10,046 nucleotides of DNA from Myxococcales bacterium (GCA_027005175.1 JALTMC010000837.1:1-10046); one strand, 5' to 3'. Positions 1-7,212 are shown, counted from the stretch's first letter. The notes: generated by a model from the letters alone, not told the origin. Program-made: numbers and translations.

Positions 1-313
1 CCCCAGTATGTGGCTGCAACAACAAAACCTATGGAAACGCCTGTAGTGCCGCTTCTTACGGTGTTTCCGTCAAATACATAGGCAAGTGTAAATAAGAGGG
101 GGCGGTTTCAGTCTCTTCCTTGTCTCTGCTTGGGCTTTCCGTCGTCTCGCAACTTGGATGCTCCGAGTCGCGTCAAGGGTCACAGCGAGAGCGAAGCGCG
201 GCTGCGTAAGCAGCCTTGTAGGGGGGAGGCCGTAGGTTGAATTAAGCGGATTTCGCGGGAGGATGGCGTTGATAGACACGTATTTTTCAAGCGTGGTGGA
301 TTGGTTTGCTGGA
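1..313. other. Left-edge region with no recognisable gene
   Basis: I see no supportable gene in these 313 bases. On the minus strand a reading frame is open from position 107 to the window edge. Its translation looks protein-like (for example VFDGNTVRSGTTGVSIGF), but it follows a TGA at 110-108 and contains no ATG, GTG or TTG in frame. It could be a gene remnant, a frameshifted gene, or the antisense of a plus-strand frame that ends at TAG 79-81. There is no T-rich hairpin after the MATE stop codon, so no intrinsic terminator can be called for the leftward operon. Confidence 0.4.
200..215. repeat. Perfect inverted repeat (6-bp stem, GTAA loop)
   Basis: GGCTGC and GCAGCC flank a 4-base GTAA loop, which on the plus strand is a GNRA-type tetraloop. 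The flanks are GC-rich (GAGCGAAGCGC before, a G6 run after), unlike the surrounding sequence. No T-run follows on either strand, so it is not a normal terminator. It could be the core of a dispersed genomic repeat, but only this copy is visible here. Confidence 0.4.
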
Positions 314-1681
314 TTAAACTTGGGCACCTTCTTTGGCCCAACTGCCTTGTTTGTAGACAAGGTAGCCCCAGATGCAGCGGATCACATAAGCAATGGGGAA
401 GGCCACCCAGACACCAAAGACACCCAAGCCAAAGGTGAATCCGAGGATATAGCTGAGGGGAATCTGAAATAAGACTGTTGCCCCAAAGTTTATTTTTAGG
501 CTTGTATCGGTTCGCCCTGCTCCGCGTAGCATCCCGATATAAGCGATGCTTATGCCTATGAGCGGCATTCCGTAACCAAGCAGTTGGATCCACATCACAG
601 AGAGGTTGGAGAGGGGAGTCCCCGCTTTGATATCAAACAGAGCGACAATCGGTTGTGCTGCTAGGATTAACAGCAAAGCAAGAGATGACATGATACCAAA
701 GCAGAGCACCAGTGAGGCTTGAACGACCTGTCGAGCTTCTTTGGCGTTGTTTGCGCCAAGAGCCTGGCCCACAAGGGCACCTGTGGCTTGAGACACACTC
801 ATTCCTGGGACAAAGGCTAGGGCTTGGATACGCAGTCCGATGCCATGAGCCGCAACTGCGACTTCATTGAGGCTGGCCAGCATTCCGATAATGGAGAGAA
901 AGGCCGCATTGAGGATGATCATATCGAGCGCTGCTGGTGTTCCCACTCGAATAAGTGTGCGCGCCATCTTTCTGTCAATGGGCTCTGGTCGAAGGGTCAT
1001 GGTTATTTTAGGAAGAATGCCTTTGCGTAGAAGCCACACCAGGAATAACGTCCCTATGAGTTGGGAGGTGAGTGTGCCTATGGCAGCACCCTGTAGGCCC
1101 CAAGCTGGCATCCCCATCTTCCCGAGGATTAGACCATAGTTTAGGAATACATTCACACAGTTGGTTACAAGAGACACTTGAAAGGGAGTACGCGTGTTTC
1201 CAACACTGCGGTATATGCCTGCGAGTAAGATAAACAGATAGTTAAAGACTGTCGCTGTGAGTAGAGGTCTGAGATACTGGAGGCCATGATCCTGGGCGTC
1301 TACAGAGGCTCCAAGCAAGGCTAGAATTGGGCGTGCGAATATATTTCCAACAATGGCTACAATAACACCAAGTATGATGGTGAGCATGACAGATTGTTTG
1401 AGGACGTGGTTCACACGCTTGATATCACCTGCTCCGTAGGAGCGGGCGATCATTGCCACAGTACCTACCGTTAATCCGATCATGGCAACCATGAGAAGAA
1501 AGATGACCTGTGTGGCGAAACTAAGTCCTGATAATGCGACTTCTTTGTTTTCAAGACGCCCCGACATGGCGGTGTCGATGGCCAAGGACAGCACAGCCAA
1601 TACATTGAGTCCAATGATAGGCCACGCCAACGAGAATAGTCTTGAAAATATCGAACGCTGCGATAGTATTTGTGTTTGCAA
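314..1681 (-). CDS. MATE-family multidrug efflux transporter
   Basis: This 455-residue protein is an inner-membrane pump of the MATE (NorM/DinF-like) family, which exports drugs or metabolites in exchange for Na+ or H+. The length fits the family (about 440-480) and about twelve hydrophobic segments are visible. Family-type sequences are LSLAIDTAMSGRL (31-43, with the conserved N-lobe acidic residue D36), ARSYGAGD (79-86), YRSVGNTRTPF (157-167), the stretch from AHGIGLR to VGQALGAN (278-311), and LRGAGRTDTSLK (385-396). The two halves repeat the same layout, as expected. The start is TTG at 1681: AGGG lies 7 bases upstream (1692-1689), no ATG is available upstream in frame, and the next internal Met (residue 39) would remove part of the first helix. 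It is the last gene of a leftward cluster, 122 bp after the second ABC subunit, so co-transcription is plausible. The substrate cannot be read from sequence. Confidence 0.93.
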   Translation of the reverse strand: MQTQILSQRSIFSRLFSLAWPIIGLNVLAVLSLAIDTAMSGRLENKEVALSGLSFATQVIFLLMVAMIGLTVGTVAMIARSYGAGDIKRVNHVLKQSVMLTIILGVIVAIVGNIFARPILALLGASVDAQDHGLQYLRPLLTATVFNYLFILLAGIYRSVGNTRTPFQVSLVTNCVNVFLNYGLILGKMGMPAWGLQGAAIGTLTSQLIGTLFLVWLLRKGILPKITMTLRPEPIDRKMARTLIRVGTPAALDMIILNAAFLSIIGMLASLNEVAVAAHGIGLRIQALAFVPGMSVSQATGALVGQALGANNAKEARQVVQASLVLCFGIMSSLALLLILAAQPIVALFDIKAGTPLSNLSVMWIQLLGYGMPLIGISIAYIGMLRGAGRTDTSLKINFGATVLFQIPLSYILGFTFGLGVFGVWVAFPIAYVIRCIWGYLVYKQGSWAKEGAQV

Positions 1682-1803
1682 TGGATAACCCTGTGGGGCA
1701 AGATACGTTATTCTAAAAACGTTTGCTTTGTGGGCCGAATGAGAGAATAAGTCAAGTAGTGGCCTGGAAGGAGGGGGCTTTGTTTCTGAGCGATGTATGA
1801 CTT
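1682..1803 (-). promoter_or_regulatory. Leader of the MATE gene: RBS and possible -10 box
   Basis: This gap separates the second ABC subunit gene from the MATE gene. On the minus strand AGGG (1692-1689) is well spaced from the TTG start. TAGAAT (1715-1710) is a good -10 match, but there is no convincing -35 box 16-18 bp upstream. TTGACT (1755-1750) is too far away, at 34 bp. The MATE gene may therefore have a weak promoter of its own or rely on read-through. I see no hairpin plus T-run terminator in the gap. Confidence 0.3.
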
Positions 1804-3672
1804 TTAGAGAGAGGGAGAGGCTGTTAAAAGGTGGGTTTGAGAATGTTGGATGAATTGTTTGGTGTAGAGGCTGTAGTACTTACCTCTTTGGTTCATCAGT
1901 TGTTGGTGAGTGCCTTGCTCAAGAATCTGACCTCTGTCGATCACAAGGATCTTGTCAGCAGAGCGCACTGTGGAGAGGCGGTGTGCAATGACAAAGGAAA
2001 TCCTACCCGACAAGACGGTCTCCACAGCTTTTTGAATTAATTTTTCTGTTTCTGTGTCAATGGATGAGGTGGCCTCGTCCATAATGACGATTTGAGGGTC
2101 GGCAACAACGGCTCGTGCCAGCGCAATCAACTGGCGTTGTCCTGTGGACAGATTGCCCCCAGCCTCACCAACATCGGTTTGATAGCCTTCTTCGAGTTGG
2201 TGAATAAAGTCATGAGCGTTTACCATTCGGGCTGCTTCTTCTATCTCCTGATCTGTCGCATCAAGACGACCATAGCGGATATTTTCTCGCACGCTTCCAC
2301 GAAAGAGGTGCGGAGTTTGAAGCATGACACCCAACTGGGATTGTAACCAGTGCAAGCTTCGCTTACGATAGTCTTCTCCATTGATCAATATCGTGCCGGA
2401 TGTAGGCTCATAAAATCGGGCGAGTACATTGACGATGGTACTTTTTCCACTGCCCGTTGCGCCAACCAACGCTATGGTTTGTCCCACATTCACCTCTAGC
2501 TGGAAGTTTTGCAGCACGGGCTCATTGGCCTTGTACGAAAAGGAAATATTATTGAATGTGATATTTTGGATGCTGTGGGGCTTTCCATCGTCGGCTAAGC
2601 CCTCTTTTTGGGCTTGGGTTGCTTTTGCGATGGCGGATTGGACTTCCTCAGAGTCTTGAATGGCTGGCTCTGTATCCAAAAGGTCCTGAACTCTCTCTGC
2701 CGCAGCCTGAGCGCTCTGTAGCTCCGTAAAGCGTCGAGCCATTTCTTGAATGGGCATATACAACAGTGTCGCATACTGCATAAACGCGATAAGCTGGCCC
2801 AAGGTGAGGTCTCCTGTTCGACCCAAAAGTACATGGCTTCCTCCAAACCACAATGCCAGACCAACACCCACACTTCCAATCGTCGTAATTAATGGAAGGT
2901 ACACAGCAGACTGCAATGCATTCTTCATGGAGGACTGGAATATATCTGCTGAGAGGACCTGAAACTCTTTTAAGTTTTCTGTCTCTCTCACAAGGGCTTT
3001 GGTGGTACGCATACCCATCACTGACTCGTTAAAATTGGCGGTGATCTGGGAGTTTGTTTTGCGAATAGAGCGGGCACTGTCGAGGAGTTTGTATTGAAAG
3101 TATACACTCGTCGCAAAGAGCATTGGGATGATGGTTAAAACGACAAGAGCCAACTGCCATTGAAGCCATAGCATCGCAATCACAATTCCAGTAACCAAGC
3201 AGAGGCCCCAGACAAGGTCCAGTAAAAACCACGGGATTAATGACGATATCTTTGAGCAGTCTGAGGTTAACCGGCTGACAAGCCAACCTGTGGAGCGTGT
3301 GTCATAGTAGGAAAAGGATAGCTCCTGAAGACGTTGAAATCCAGATTGTCGGATATCAAAGGCCACACCTGTTGCGGTCTGACCTGCCAGCATAATGAAT
3401 ACCCATACACACAACGCTATCGTGGTGAGAAACAAGGCATACAGCCCACCGTAGGTGTACAAAGAGGTGGTCAATCCCTCTTTCGAAGCCACATCGATTA
3501 AGCGACTGGTAAGGATCGGTATCAGTGTGTCGATGATCGCTAGCAATAACCCCGACGCTCCCAGCCCATAGAGCTGCTTGCGATAAGGCCTGGCCAGTCG
3601 TAAGATCCGACGCCATATCTGCGGATCAAACTTTCCTTTGTAATCTTCTTCCCATACATGTTCAGAGGACAT
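1804..3672 (-). CDS. ABC exporter half-transporter, subunit B of a heterodimer
   Basis: This 622-residue protein has an exporter-type membrane domain fused to an ATPase domain. The membrane domain (about 20-320) contains roughly six helices and the coupling region near RTTKALVRE (222-230). The ATPase domain (about 370-600) has Walker A GATGSGKST (404-412), Q-loop Q452, Walker B IVIMDE (528-533) with the normal catalytic Glu533, and switch His564 in IAHRLST. The signature motif is LSTGQ (508-512) instead of LSGGQ, so the ATP site it completes on its partner is probably weakened. This is the usual pattern in heterodimeric exporters such as BmrCD, TM287/288 and MdlAB. The linker at 335-368 is long and hydrophilic. 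The ATG is preceded by AAGAAGG (3686-3680) at 7 bases, and that site overlaps the TAA of the last unit of the upstream repeat array. Partner: the gene at 3889-5718. The substrate is unknown. Confidence 0.93.
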   Translation of the reverse strand: MSSEHVWEEDYKGKFDPQIWRRILRLARPYRKQLYGLGASGLLLAIIDTLIPILTSRLIDVASKEGLTTSLYTYGGLYALFLTTIALCVWVFIMLAGQTATGVAFDIRQSGFQRLQELSFSYYDTRSTGWLVSRLTSDCSKISSLIPWFLLDLVWGLCLVTGIVIAMLWLQWQLALVVLTIIPMLFATSVYFQYKLLDSARSIRKTNSQITANFNESVMGMRTTKALVRETENLKEFQVLSADIFQSSMKNALQSAVYLPLITTIGSVGVGLALWFGGSHVLLGRTGDLTLGQLIAFMQYATLLYMPIQEMARRFTELQSAQAAAERVQDLLDTEPAIQDSEEVQSAIAKATQAQKEGLADDGKPHSIQNITFNNISFSYKANEPVLQNFQLEVNVGQTIALVGATGSGKSTIVNVLARFYEPTSGTILINGEDYRKRSLHWLQSQLGVMLQTPHLFRGSVRENIRYGRLDATDQEIEEAARMVNAHDFIHQLEEGYQTDVGEAGGNLSTGQRQLIALARAVVADPQIVIMDEATSSIDTETEKLIQKAVETVLSGRISFVIAHRLSTVRSADKILVIDRGQILEQGTHQQLMNQRGKYYSLYTKQFIQHSQTHLLTASPSL

Positions 3673-3679
3673 TCGATTT

Positions 3680-3687
3680 CCTTCTTA
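3680..3687 (-). promoter_or_regulatory. Ribosome-binding site of subunit B fused to the repeat array
   Basis: On the minus strand the sequence reads TAAGAAGGAAATCGAATG. The Shine-Dalgarno AAGAAGG starts with the last two bases of the TAA that ends the final repeat unit, 7 bases before the ATG at 3672. In that unit the stop codon is 12 bases from the next start. This spacing is typical of translationally coupled subunits, which suggests the two genes were adjacent before the array expanded. Confidence 0.6.
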
Positions 3688-3920
3688 AGCAGCTTTTTCT
3701 TCCAAAGCTTCGACAGGTTGTTTTGTTAAGCAGCTTTTTCTTCCAAAGCTTCGATGGGTTGTTTTGTTAAGCAGCTTTTTCTTCCAAAGCTTCGATGGGT
3801 TGTTTTGTTAAGCAGCTTTTTCTTCCAAAGCTTCGATGGGTTGTTTTGTTAAGCAGCTTTTTTTTCAAAGCTTCGATGGGTTGTTTTGTTAAGCAGCTTT
3901 TTCTTCCAAAGCTTCGACGG
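3685..3920 (-). repeat. Tandem array of about 41-bp units copied from a gene end
   Basis: Five units lie in the intergenic space, starting (plus-strand left ends) at 3685, 3726, 3767, 3808 and 3849. A sixth partial copy, 3889-3920, is the actual end of the subunit A gene. Periods are 41, 41, 41, 41 and 40 bp. On the minus strand each unit starts CAAAACAACC and ends with codons for EALEEKAA plus TAA, the same nine codons that end subunit A. The two units at 3726 and 3767 and the one at 3808 are identical. The unit at 3849 carries a C-to-T change and a 1-base loss, giving an 8-T run. The unit at 3685 differs at the GACAGG position. Every unit can fold as AGCTTT, a 7-base loop, then AAAGCT. There are no unique spacers, so it is not CRISPR. 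Copy number could change without altering the upstream protein. Confidence 0.95.
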
Positions 3921-5718
3921 CGTGTTGTAGGTTCCAGAGTCTTCGGTAGGTTCCTTCTTTCTGAAGGAGGCTTTCATGGTGGCCTGCTTGGACAATTTTA
4001 CCTTGATCCATGACCAAGATCTGGTCTGCATGCATTAAGGTCGAGAGTCTATGAGCGATCACTATCGTGGTGTGGTGCTTTTGCCGATTTTGTAGGGCTT
4101 CGAGTATGTTGGCTTCTGTTTCCATATCGACAGCGCTCATCGCGTCATCCATCACTAATATTGCAGGATCTTGCAGTAAAGCCCGGGCCAATGCTGTGCG
4201 TTGGCGTTGACCACCTGACAAGGTCACACCACGTTCTCCTATCTTGGTTTCATAGCCCTCATCAAAGTCTGTGATCGCTTGGTGAATATTGGCAGAGTCC
4301 GCAGCTTCGTATACTTCATGCTTGGTTGCTTTGGGTGTGCCGAGCTTGATATTGTCATACAAGGTTTTGGAGAACAGAAATGGTTCTTGCATAACGACTG
4401 CTGTTTGCGAGCGGATCCATTTGCGTGAGATCTTGGTTAGCTCGTGGCCATCGATGCGAATAGAGCCAGTCTCATAGTTGTACAGTCGTAGAATTAACTG
4501 AATTAATGTTGATTTCCCTGAGCCCGAAGGCCCCACCAGTGCGAGAGTTTGGCCTGCTTTGATATGGAAAGAGATGTCGTGTAGCACAGGTTCGTTCCCA
4601 TAGCCAAAGCTGACATTCTCAAATACAATATCACCTTGCAAAACTGGACAATGTTCAGCAACAGCGGGCGCAGCCTTTTGTTCGAGAGCAGACATCCCAT
4701 CTTCGGTGGGCTCCATCAATATCTCATACAGACGTTCGAGAGCCACCGTTGCTTTCCCCAATTCTGTGAGAATTCGTCCCATCATACGTACAGGCCAGAT
4801 GAACATGTTGACGGTGGTAAGGAAAAAGAAGAAGGCACCGACTTGCAGGGTTCCCTGTGTGATCCAATAGATTCCAAATCCAAGAACGAGGCCTGTTTGT
4901 GTGAAACACAAAAGGTCGGAGGTTGCCCAGAATTTGGCGAGGAGGACATACAGTTGGTAATGTATGTTGCGATGATTTTCGTTCTTTTTGCCAAATTTTT
5001 CTTGTTCAAAGGATTGACGTGCAAAGGCGCGTACCACTCGAATGCCTGCGAGGTTTTCTTGCAGTGTTGCTGTCATACTGGCTTCGGCTTCATCCGTTTC
5101 TTTGAAGACTGCACGCACTTTGAGAAAATAGAGTAGTGAAAATAAAACAATAAAGGGAAGTAGAACCAGTGACACGATGGTCATGCCAGGGTGAATCATG
5201 AGCATCAGAGGGATGGGCACAAGAAGCATAATGACAGCGCGACCGATCTCCACGATCTGAGTTGATAGAAACAGGTGCAGCGTCTCCACGTCGGAGGTAC
5301 AACGCTGGATTAAGTCTCCTGTTTCGATCTTATCAAAGTAGTGGCTTGGCAGGTGTTGTAGGTGATCGTAGACTCGATCGCGCATTCGACGAACGATGGA
5401 CTCGCTCGCTTGGGCTGAGAATTGCCCCCGAAAGTAGGTGAATATACCTGCCAAAAGGCTCAGCAATACAACCAACAGGGCGAGCCACCATAGGTTTTGT
5501 GACAGCCAGCGCCGCCCTCCCAGCCAGGTGACGGACTGCTGAACAAAAGCTGACGCTTTTTGGGGTGTTGGTGACAGCACTCCATCCAGAGCGATTTGGG
5601 GTATTAAGGGAACAAGGTACAAAAAACAGGAGGCTATCACGAGGGCCAGGATTGCTGCGACATAGCGCAGCCTCTGCCCGGCCAATATACTCCATACTGC
5701 TTGCAATGATTGCCACAT
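3889..5718 (-). CDS. ABC exporter half-transporter, subunit A of a heterodimer
   Basis: This 609-residue protein has an exporter membrane domain (about 15-325) and a C-terminal ATPase domain (about 360-600). Visible motifs are Walker A GPSGSGKST (396-404), Q-loop Q444, canonical signature LSGGQ (500-504), Walker B LVMDD (521-525) and switch His556 in IAHRLST. The residue after the Walker B Asp is Asp525 instead of the catalytic Glu. Together with the LSTGQ signature of the next gene's product, this marks one degenerate and one canonical ATP site, as in BmrCD or TM287/288. It is therefore the likely partner of the protein at 1804-3672 and resembles the MdlA/YheI side of such pairs. ATG 5718 is preceded by GGAGAG (5733-5728) at 9 bases. 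The gene ends in codons for VEALEEKAA, which seed the repeat array. It is the first gene of the leftward cluster. The substrate (drug, lipid or peptide) cannot be assigned. Confidence 0.93.
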   Translation of the reverse strand: MWQSLQAVWSILAGQRLRYVAAILALVIASCFLYLVPLIPQIALDGVLSPTPQKASAFVQQSVTWLGGRRWLSQNLWWLALLVVLLSLLAGIFTYFRGQFSAQASESIVRRMRDRVYDHLQHLPSHYFDKIETGDLIQRCTSDVETLHLFLSTQIVEIGRAVIMLLVPIPLMLMIHPGMTIVSLVLLPFIVLFSLLYFLKVRAVFKETDEAEASMTATLQENLAGIRVVRAFARQSFEQEKFGKKNENHRNIHYQLYVLLAKFWATSDLLCFTQTGLVLGFGIYWITQGTLQVGAFFFFLTTVNMFIWPVRMMGRILTELGKATVALERLYEILMEPTEDGMSALEQKAAPAVAEHCPVLQGDIVFENVSFGYGNEPVLHDISFHIKAGQTLALVGPSGSGKSTLIQLILRLYNYETGSIRIDGHELTKISRKWIRSQTAVVMQEPFLFSKTLYDNIKLGTPKATKHEVYEAADSANIHQAITDFDEGYETKIGERGVTLSGGQRQRTALARALLQDPAILVMDDAMSAVDMETEANILEALQNRQKHHTTIVIAHRLSTLMHADQILVMDQGKIVQAGHHESLLQKEGTYRRLWNLQHAVEALEEKAA

Positions 5719-5726
5719 GGATGTGG
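5713..5726. repeat. Inverted repeat over the subunit A start codon
   Basis: CCACAT and ATGTGG flank two bases. The repeat covers the minus-strand ATG at 5718-5716 and the bases just upstream. As RNA it could form only a tight small hairpin, so a role in hiding the start codon is speculative. As DNA it could be a small operator half-site pair. Confidence 0.3.
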
Positions 5727-5844
5727 TCTCTCCGTGAGTGATGAGTCTTGAAGGTATAGGACGCTCCTGTCCTGTGTGGTCCTTGCATTACGGAGCACCT
5801 ATGCTTAAGGTTCTCTCTTTCCTCATTTTTCTTCCATCCTCTTA

Positions 5845-5870
5845 ACACATACGTGTGTCACTTGATGACA
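5845..5870. promoter_or_regulatory. Cluster of inverted repeats between divergent genes
   Basis: Two short inverted repeats overlap: ACACA-TACG-TGTGT (5845-5858) and TGTCA-CTTGA-TGACA (5856-5870). They lie in the intergenic region between the leftward ABC genes and the rightward sphingomyelinase gene. A minus-strand TTGACT (5878-5873) is next to them, but I find no matching -10 box at normal spacing. The arrangement could be a regulator site serving one or both directions. Repeats this short can also occur by chance. Confidence 0.3.
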
Positions 5871-5903
5871 TGAGTCAACCCCTTTCCTTTTCAGTGGATT
5901 GGT

Positions 5904-5932
5904 TTGACAGCTCCCTGTTGGGATGTTAGATT
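5904..5932 (+). promoter_or_regulatory. Predicted sigma70-type promoter of the sphingomyelinase gene
   Basis: A perfect -35 box TTGACA (5904-5909) is followed after exactly 17 bp by TAGATT (5927-5932), a 4 of 6 match to the -10 consensus. Transcription would start near 5939, giving a leader of about 50 bases before the preferred start codon at 5988. It is the best promoter match found in the window. Confidence 0.6.
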
Positions 5933-5987
5933 GGGGTGTCCAAGTGGCTGAAGTTGCTTTCTCTACATGTCAAAACCGGGGGGTCAG

Positions 5988-7001
5988 ATGATGCATGAAG
6001 AGCCACCCATAAGACCTGTAGTCTCGTCATTGAAAGCGATGGGGCTCCTTCTTCTCTTTTGGTTGAGTCACACCCTTCTCTTTGGGACGGTGAACCAACC
6101 TCCCAAAAGCAACAAGCTACTTTCACAATACCATGAGTATGTGGTTACCCAACCCACAGCAGCTTCTCCTTCTTCCATTCCTCACGAACTGCAAGTTCTC
6201 GTATACAATGTCTATATGCGGTACTGTGTTCCACTTCTTTTTCCCGATGGTCAACGGACTCGTGTTGAGGTCATACCCTCCTATTTGCGGGGGTATGATG
6301 TGTTGGTTCTACTCGAAGTCTTTGACCAGCAAATCCGCTCTCGACTGATTGAGAAACTTCGTCATTGGTACCCTTATCACACCAAAGAGTTGGGGGGGGG
6401 ATCTTGGATCACTGCGAATGGTGGTGTCTTGCTTCTCAGCCGGTGGCCGATTCGCACGCAAGATTCGATGTTGTACAAAGCTTGTGTTCGCACAGATTGT
6501 GCCTCACGGAAAGGTGTGGTGTATGCTGCGATTCAGAAAAAGAACGTGCCCTATCACATCTTTGCAACTCATACACAAGCTCATTCCAATCTGACCTCTC
6601 AAGGAGTGCGAACAGAACAGTTTCTCGCATTGAACCGCTTCTTGGAGAGCAAGAGTATTCCATCCAATGAACCTGTTCTTATTGGTGGTGATCTCAATGT
6701 CGATAAACTTCACTCTCCAGGGGAATACAGGGATATGTTATCCTCCTTGAAAGTGAACTCTCCCCATTCTTTTCTCGGTCTTCCTTGGACATTTCAGCCC
6801 AAGGTTAATCAGCTTGCTCATGGAAGTAAGCCTGAGTTTCTTGATTATGTTTTGGTTTCCAAAAAACACCTTCAACCCACCAAGTCTACTCTCACCACGC
6901 AAGCTTTCCTCACCAAGCGTCCTTGGAGAAACTTTAATAAGGACCTCTCCGATCATTATCCCGTCGTCGGAAAATTTCAGTTCCCAACCACAGCAAACTA
7001 A
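5988..7001 (+). CDS. Sphingomyelinase-type phosphodiesterase (EEP superfamily), exported or anchored
   Basis: The protein matches the pattern of bacterial neutral sphingomyelinases (Bacillus cereus SMase, staphylococcal beta-toxin, leptospiral Sph), which cleave sphingomyelin to ceramide and phosphocholine using divalent metal. Counting from the longer ATG at 5967, the expected residues appear in order: Asn81 in YNVYM, metal-binding Glu117 in LLEVFD, GGVLLLSRWPI (152-162), His202 in THTQAH, Asp242/Asn244 in GGDLNVDK, FLDYVLVSKKH (291-301) and Asp329/His330 in SDHYPV. Residues 25-40 form a hydrophobic stretch after a basic residue, a signal peptide or N-terminal anchor. I prefer ATG 5988 (or 5991) because a G6 run (5978-5983) precedes them while nothing resembling a Shine-Dalgarno precedes 5967; the longer form has 344 residues and the preferred one 337. 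It stands alone under its own promoter. Other phospholipase C or EEP activity is possible, but the spacing favours the SMase branch. Confidence 0.88.
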   Translation: MMHEEPPIRPVVSSLKAMGLLLLFWLSHTLLFGTVNQPPKSNKLLSQYHEYVVTQPTAASPSSIPHELQVLVYNVYMRYCVPLLFPDGQRTRVEVIPSYLRGYDVLVLLEVFDQQIRSRLIEKLRHWYPYHTKELGGGSWITANGGVLLLSRWPIRTQDSMLYKACVRTDCASRKGVVYAAIQKKNVPYHIFATHTQAHSNLTSQGVRTEQFLALNRFLESKSIPSNEPVLIGGDLNVDKLHSPGEYRDMLSSLKVNSPHSFLGLPWTFQPKVNQLAHGSKPEFLDYVLVSKKHLQPTKSTLTTQAFLTKRPWRNFNKDLSDHYPVVGKFQFPTTAN

Positions 7002-7011
7002 ATGAAAAAAG

Positions 7012-7038
7012 TGTAGCAGGCTCTCGTTGCAAGCTACA
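7012..7038. repeat. Inverted repeat downstream of the sphingomyelinase gene
   Basis: TGTAGC (7012-7017) pairs with GCTACA (7033-7038). Inside it a GC/GC pair could extend the hairpin after a small internal loop. It begins 10 bases after the stop codon, a normal place for a terminator, but no T-run follows. At most it is a weak or factor-assisted terminator or an mRNA 3' hairpin. Confidence 0.3.
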
Positions 7039-7125
7039 ATAGGGTCTATGCAAAATAAGGAATGATGATGCTAACATGCCAGAGTCATATTCTTTCAATG
7101 AACGAAGGAGCCCAGTGGCCCGCTA

Positions 7126-7150
7126 GTCACTATCACCAAAGCATAGTGAC
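7126..7150. repeat. Perfect 8-bp inverted repeat, 9-base loop
   Basis: GTCACTAT (7126-7133) and ATAGTGAC (7143-7150) flank CACCAAAGC. No T-run follows on the plus strand. It lies about 100 bp upstream of the ATPase gene. It could be a regulator site, an RNA hairpin, or part of a small mobile or repeat element at the boundary of the ATPase/DUF4276 module. Confidence 0.4.
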
Positions 7151-7180
7151 ATGAGGAAAGTCATCTTTGATCCATGCTTA

Positions 7181-7208
7181 TTGTGCATAGACTCTACTAT
7201 GGTATGAC
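7181..7208 (+). promoter_or_regulatory. Weak candidate promoter for the ATPase/DUF4276 module
   Basis: TTGTGC (7181-7186) and TATGAC (7203-7208) are spaced by 16 bp. Both are imperfect matches. The position directly before the 7213-7228 palindrome and 45 bp before the start codon makes it a reasonable guess, and the palindrome would then cover the transcription start. Confidence 0.3.
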
Positions 7209-7212
7209 ATTG

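Noticed and set aside
70-593. Minus-strand frames of 96 and 137 residues near the left edge
   Set aside because: They are low-complexity, Arg/Pro/Leu-rich translations without family features; the second overlaps the MATE gene end in another frame.
3685-3888. Regularly spaced repeats resembling a CRISPR array
   Set aside because: Units are directly contiguous with no unique spacers, and they match the adjacent gene's 3' end.
4636-5136. 166-residue plus-strand reading frame
   Set aside because: It lies wholly antisense inside the subunit A gene, which has unmistakable motifs; the frame has no recognisable domain.
5333-5848. 171-residue minus-strand reading frame over the subunit A start
   Set aside because: It is out of frame with and mostly inside the subunit A gene, with a composition typical of a shadow frame.
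7012-7045. Intrinsic terminator after the sphingomyelinase gene
   Set aside because: The hairpin has a 6-bp stem, a 15-base loop and no following T-run, so it was kept only as an inverted repeat.
7027-7057. Promoter from TTGCAA or TACAAT near 7030
   Set aside because: No pairing of these boxes gives a 16-18 bp spacer with a reasonable partner.
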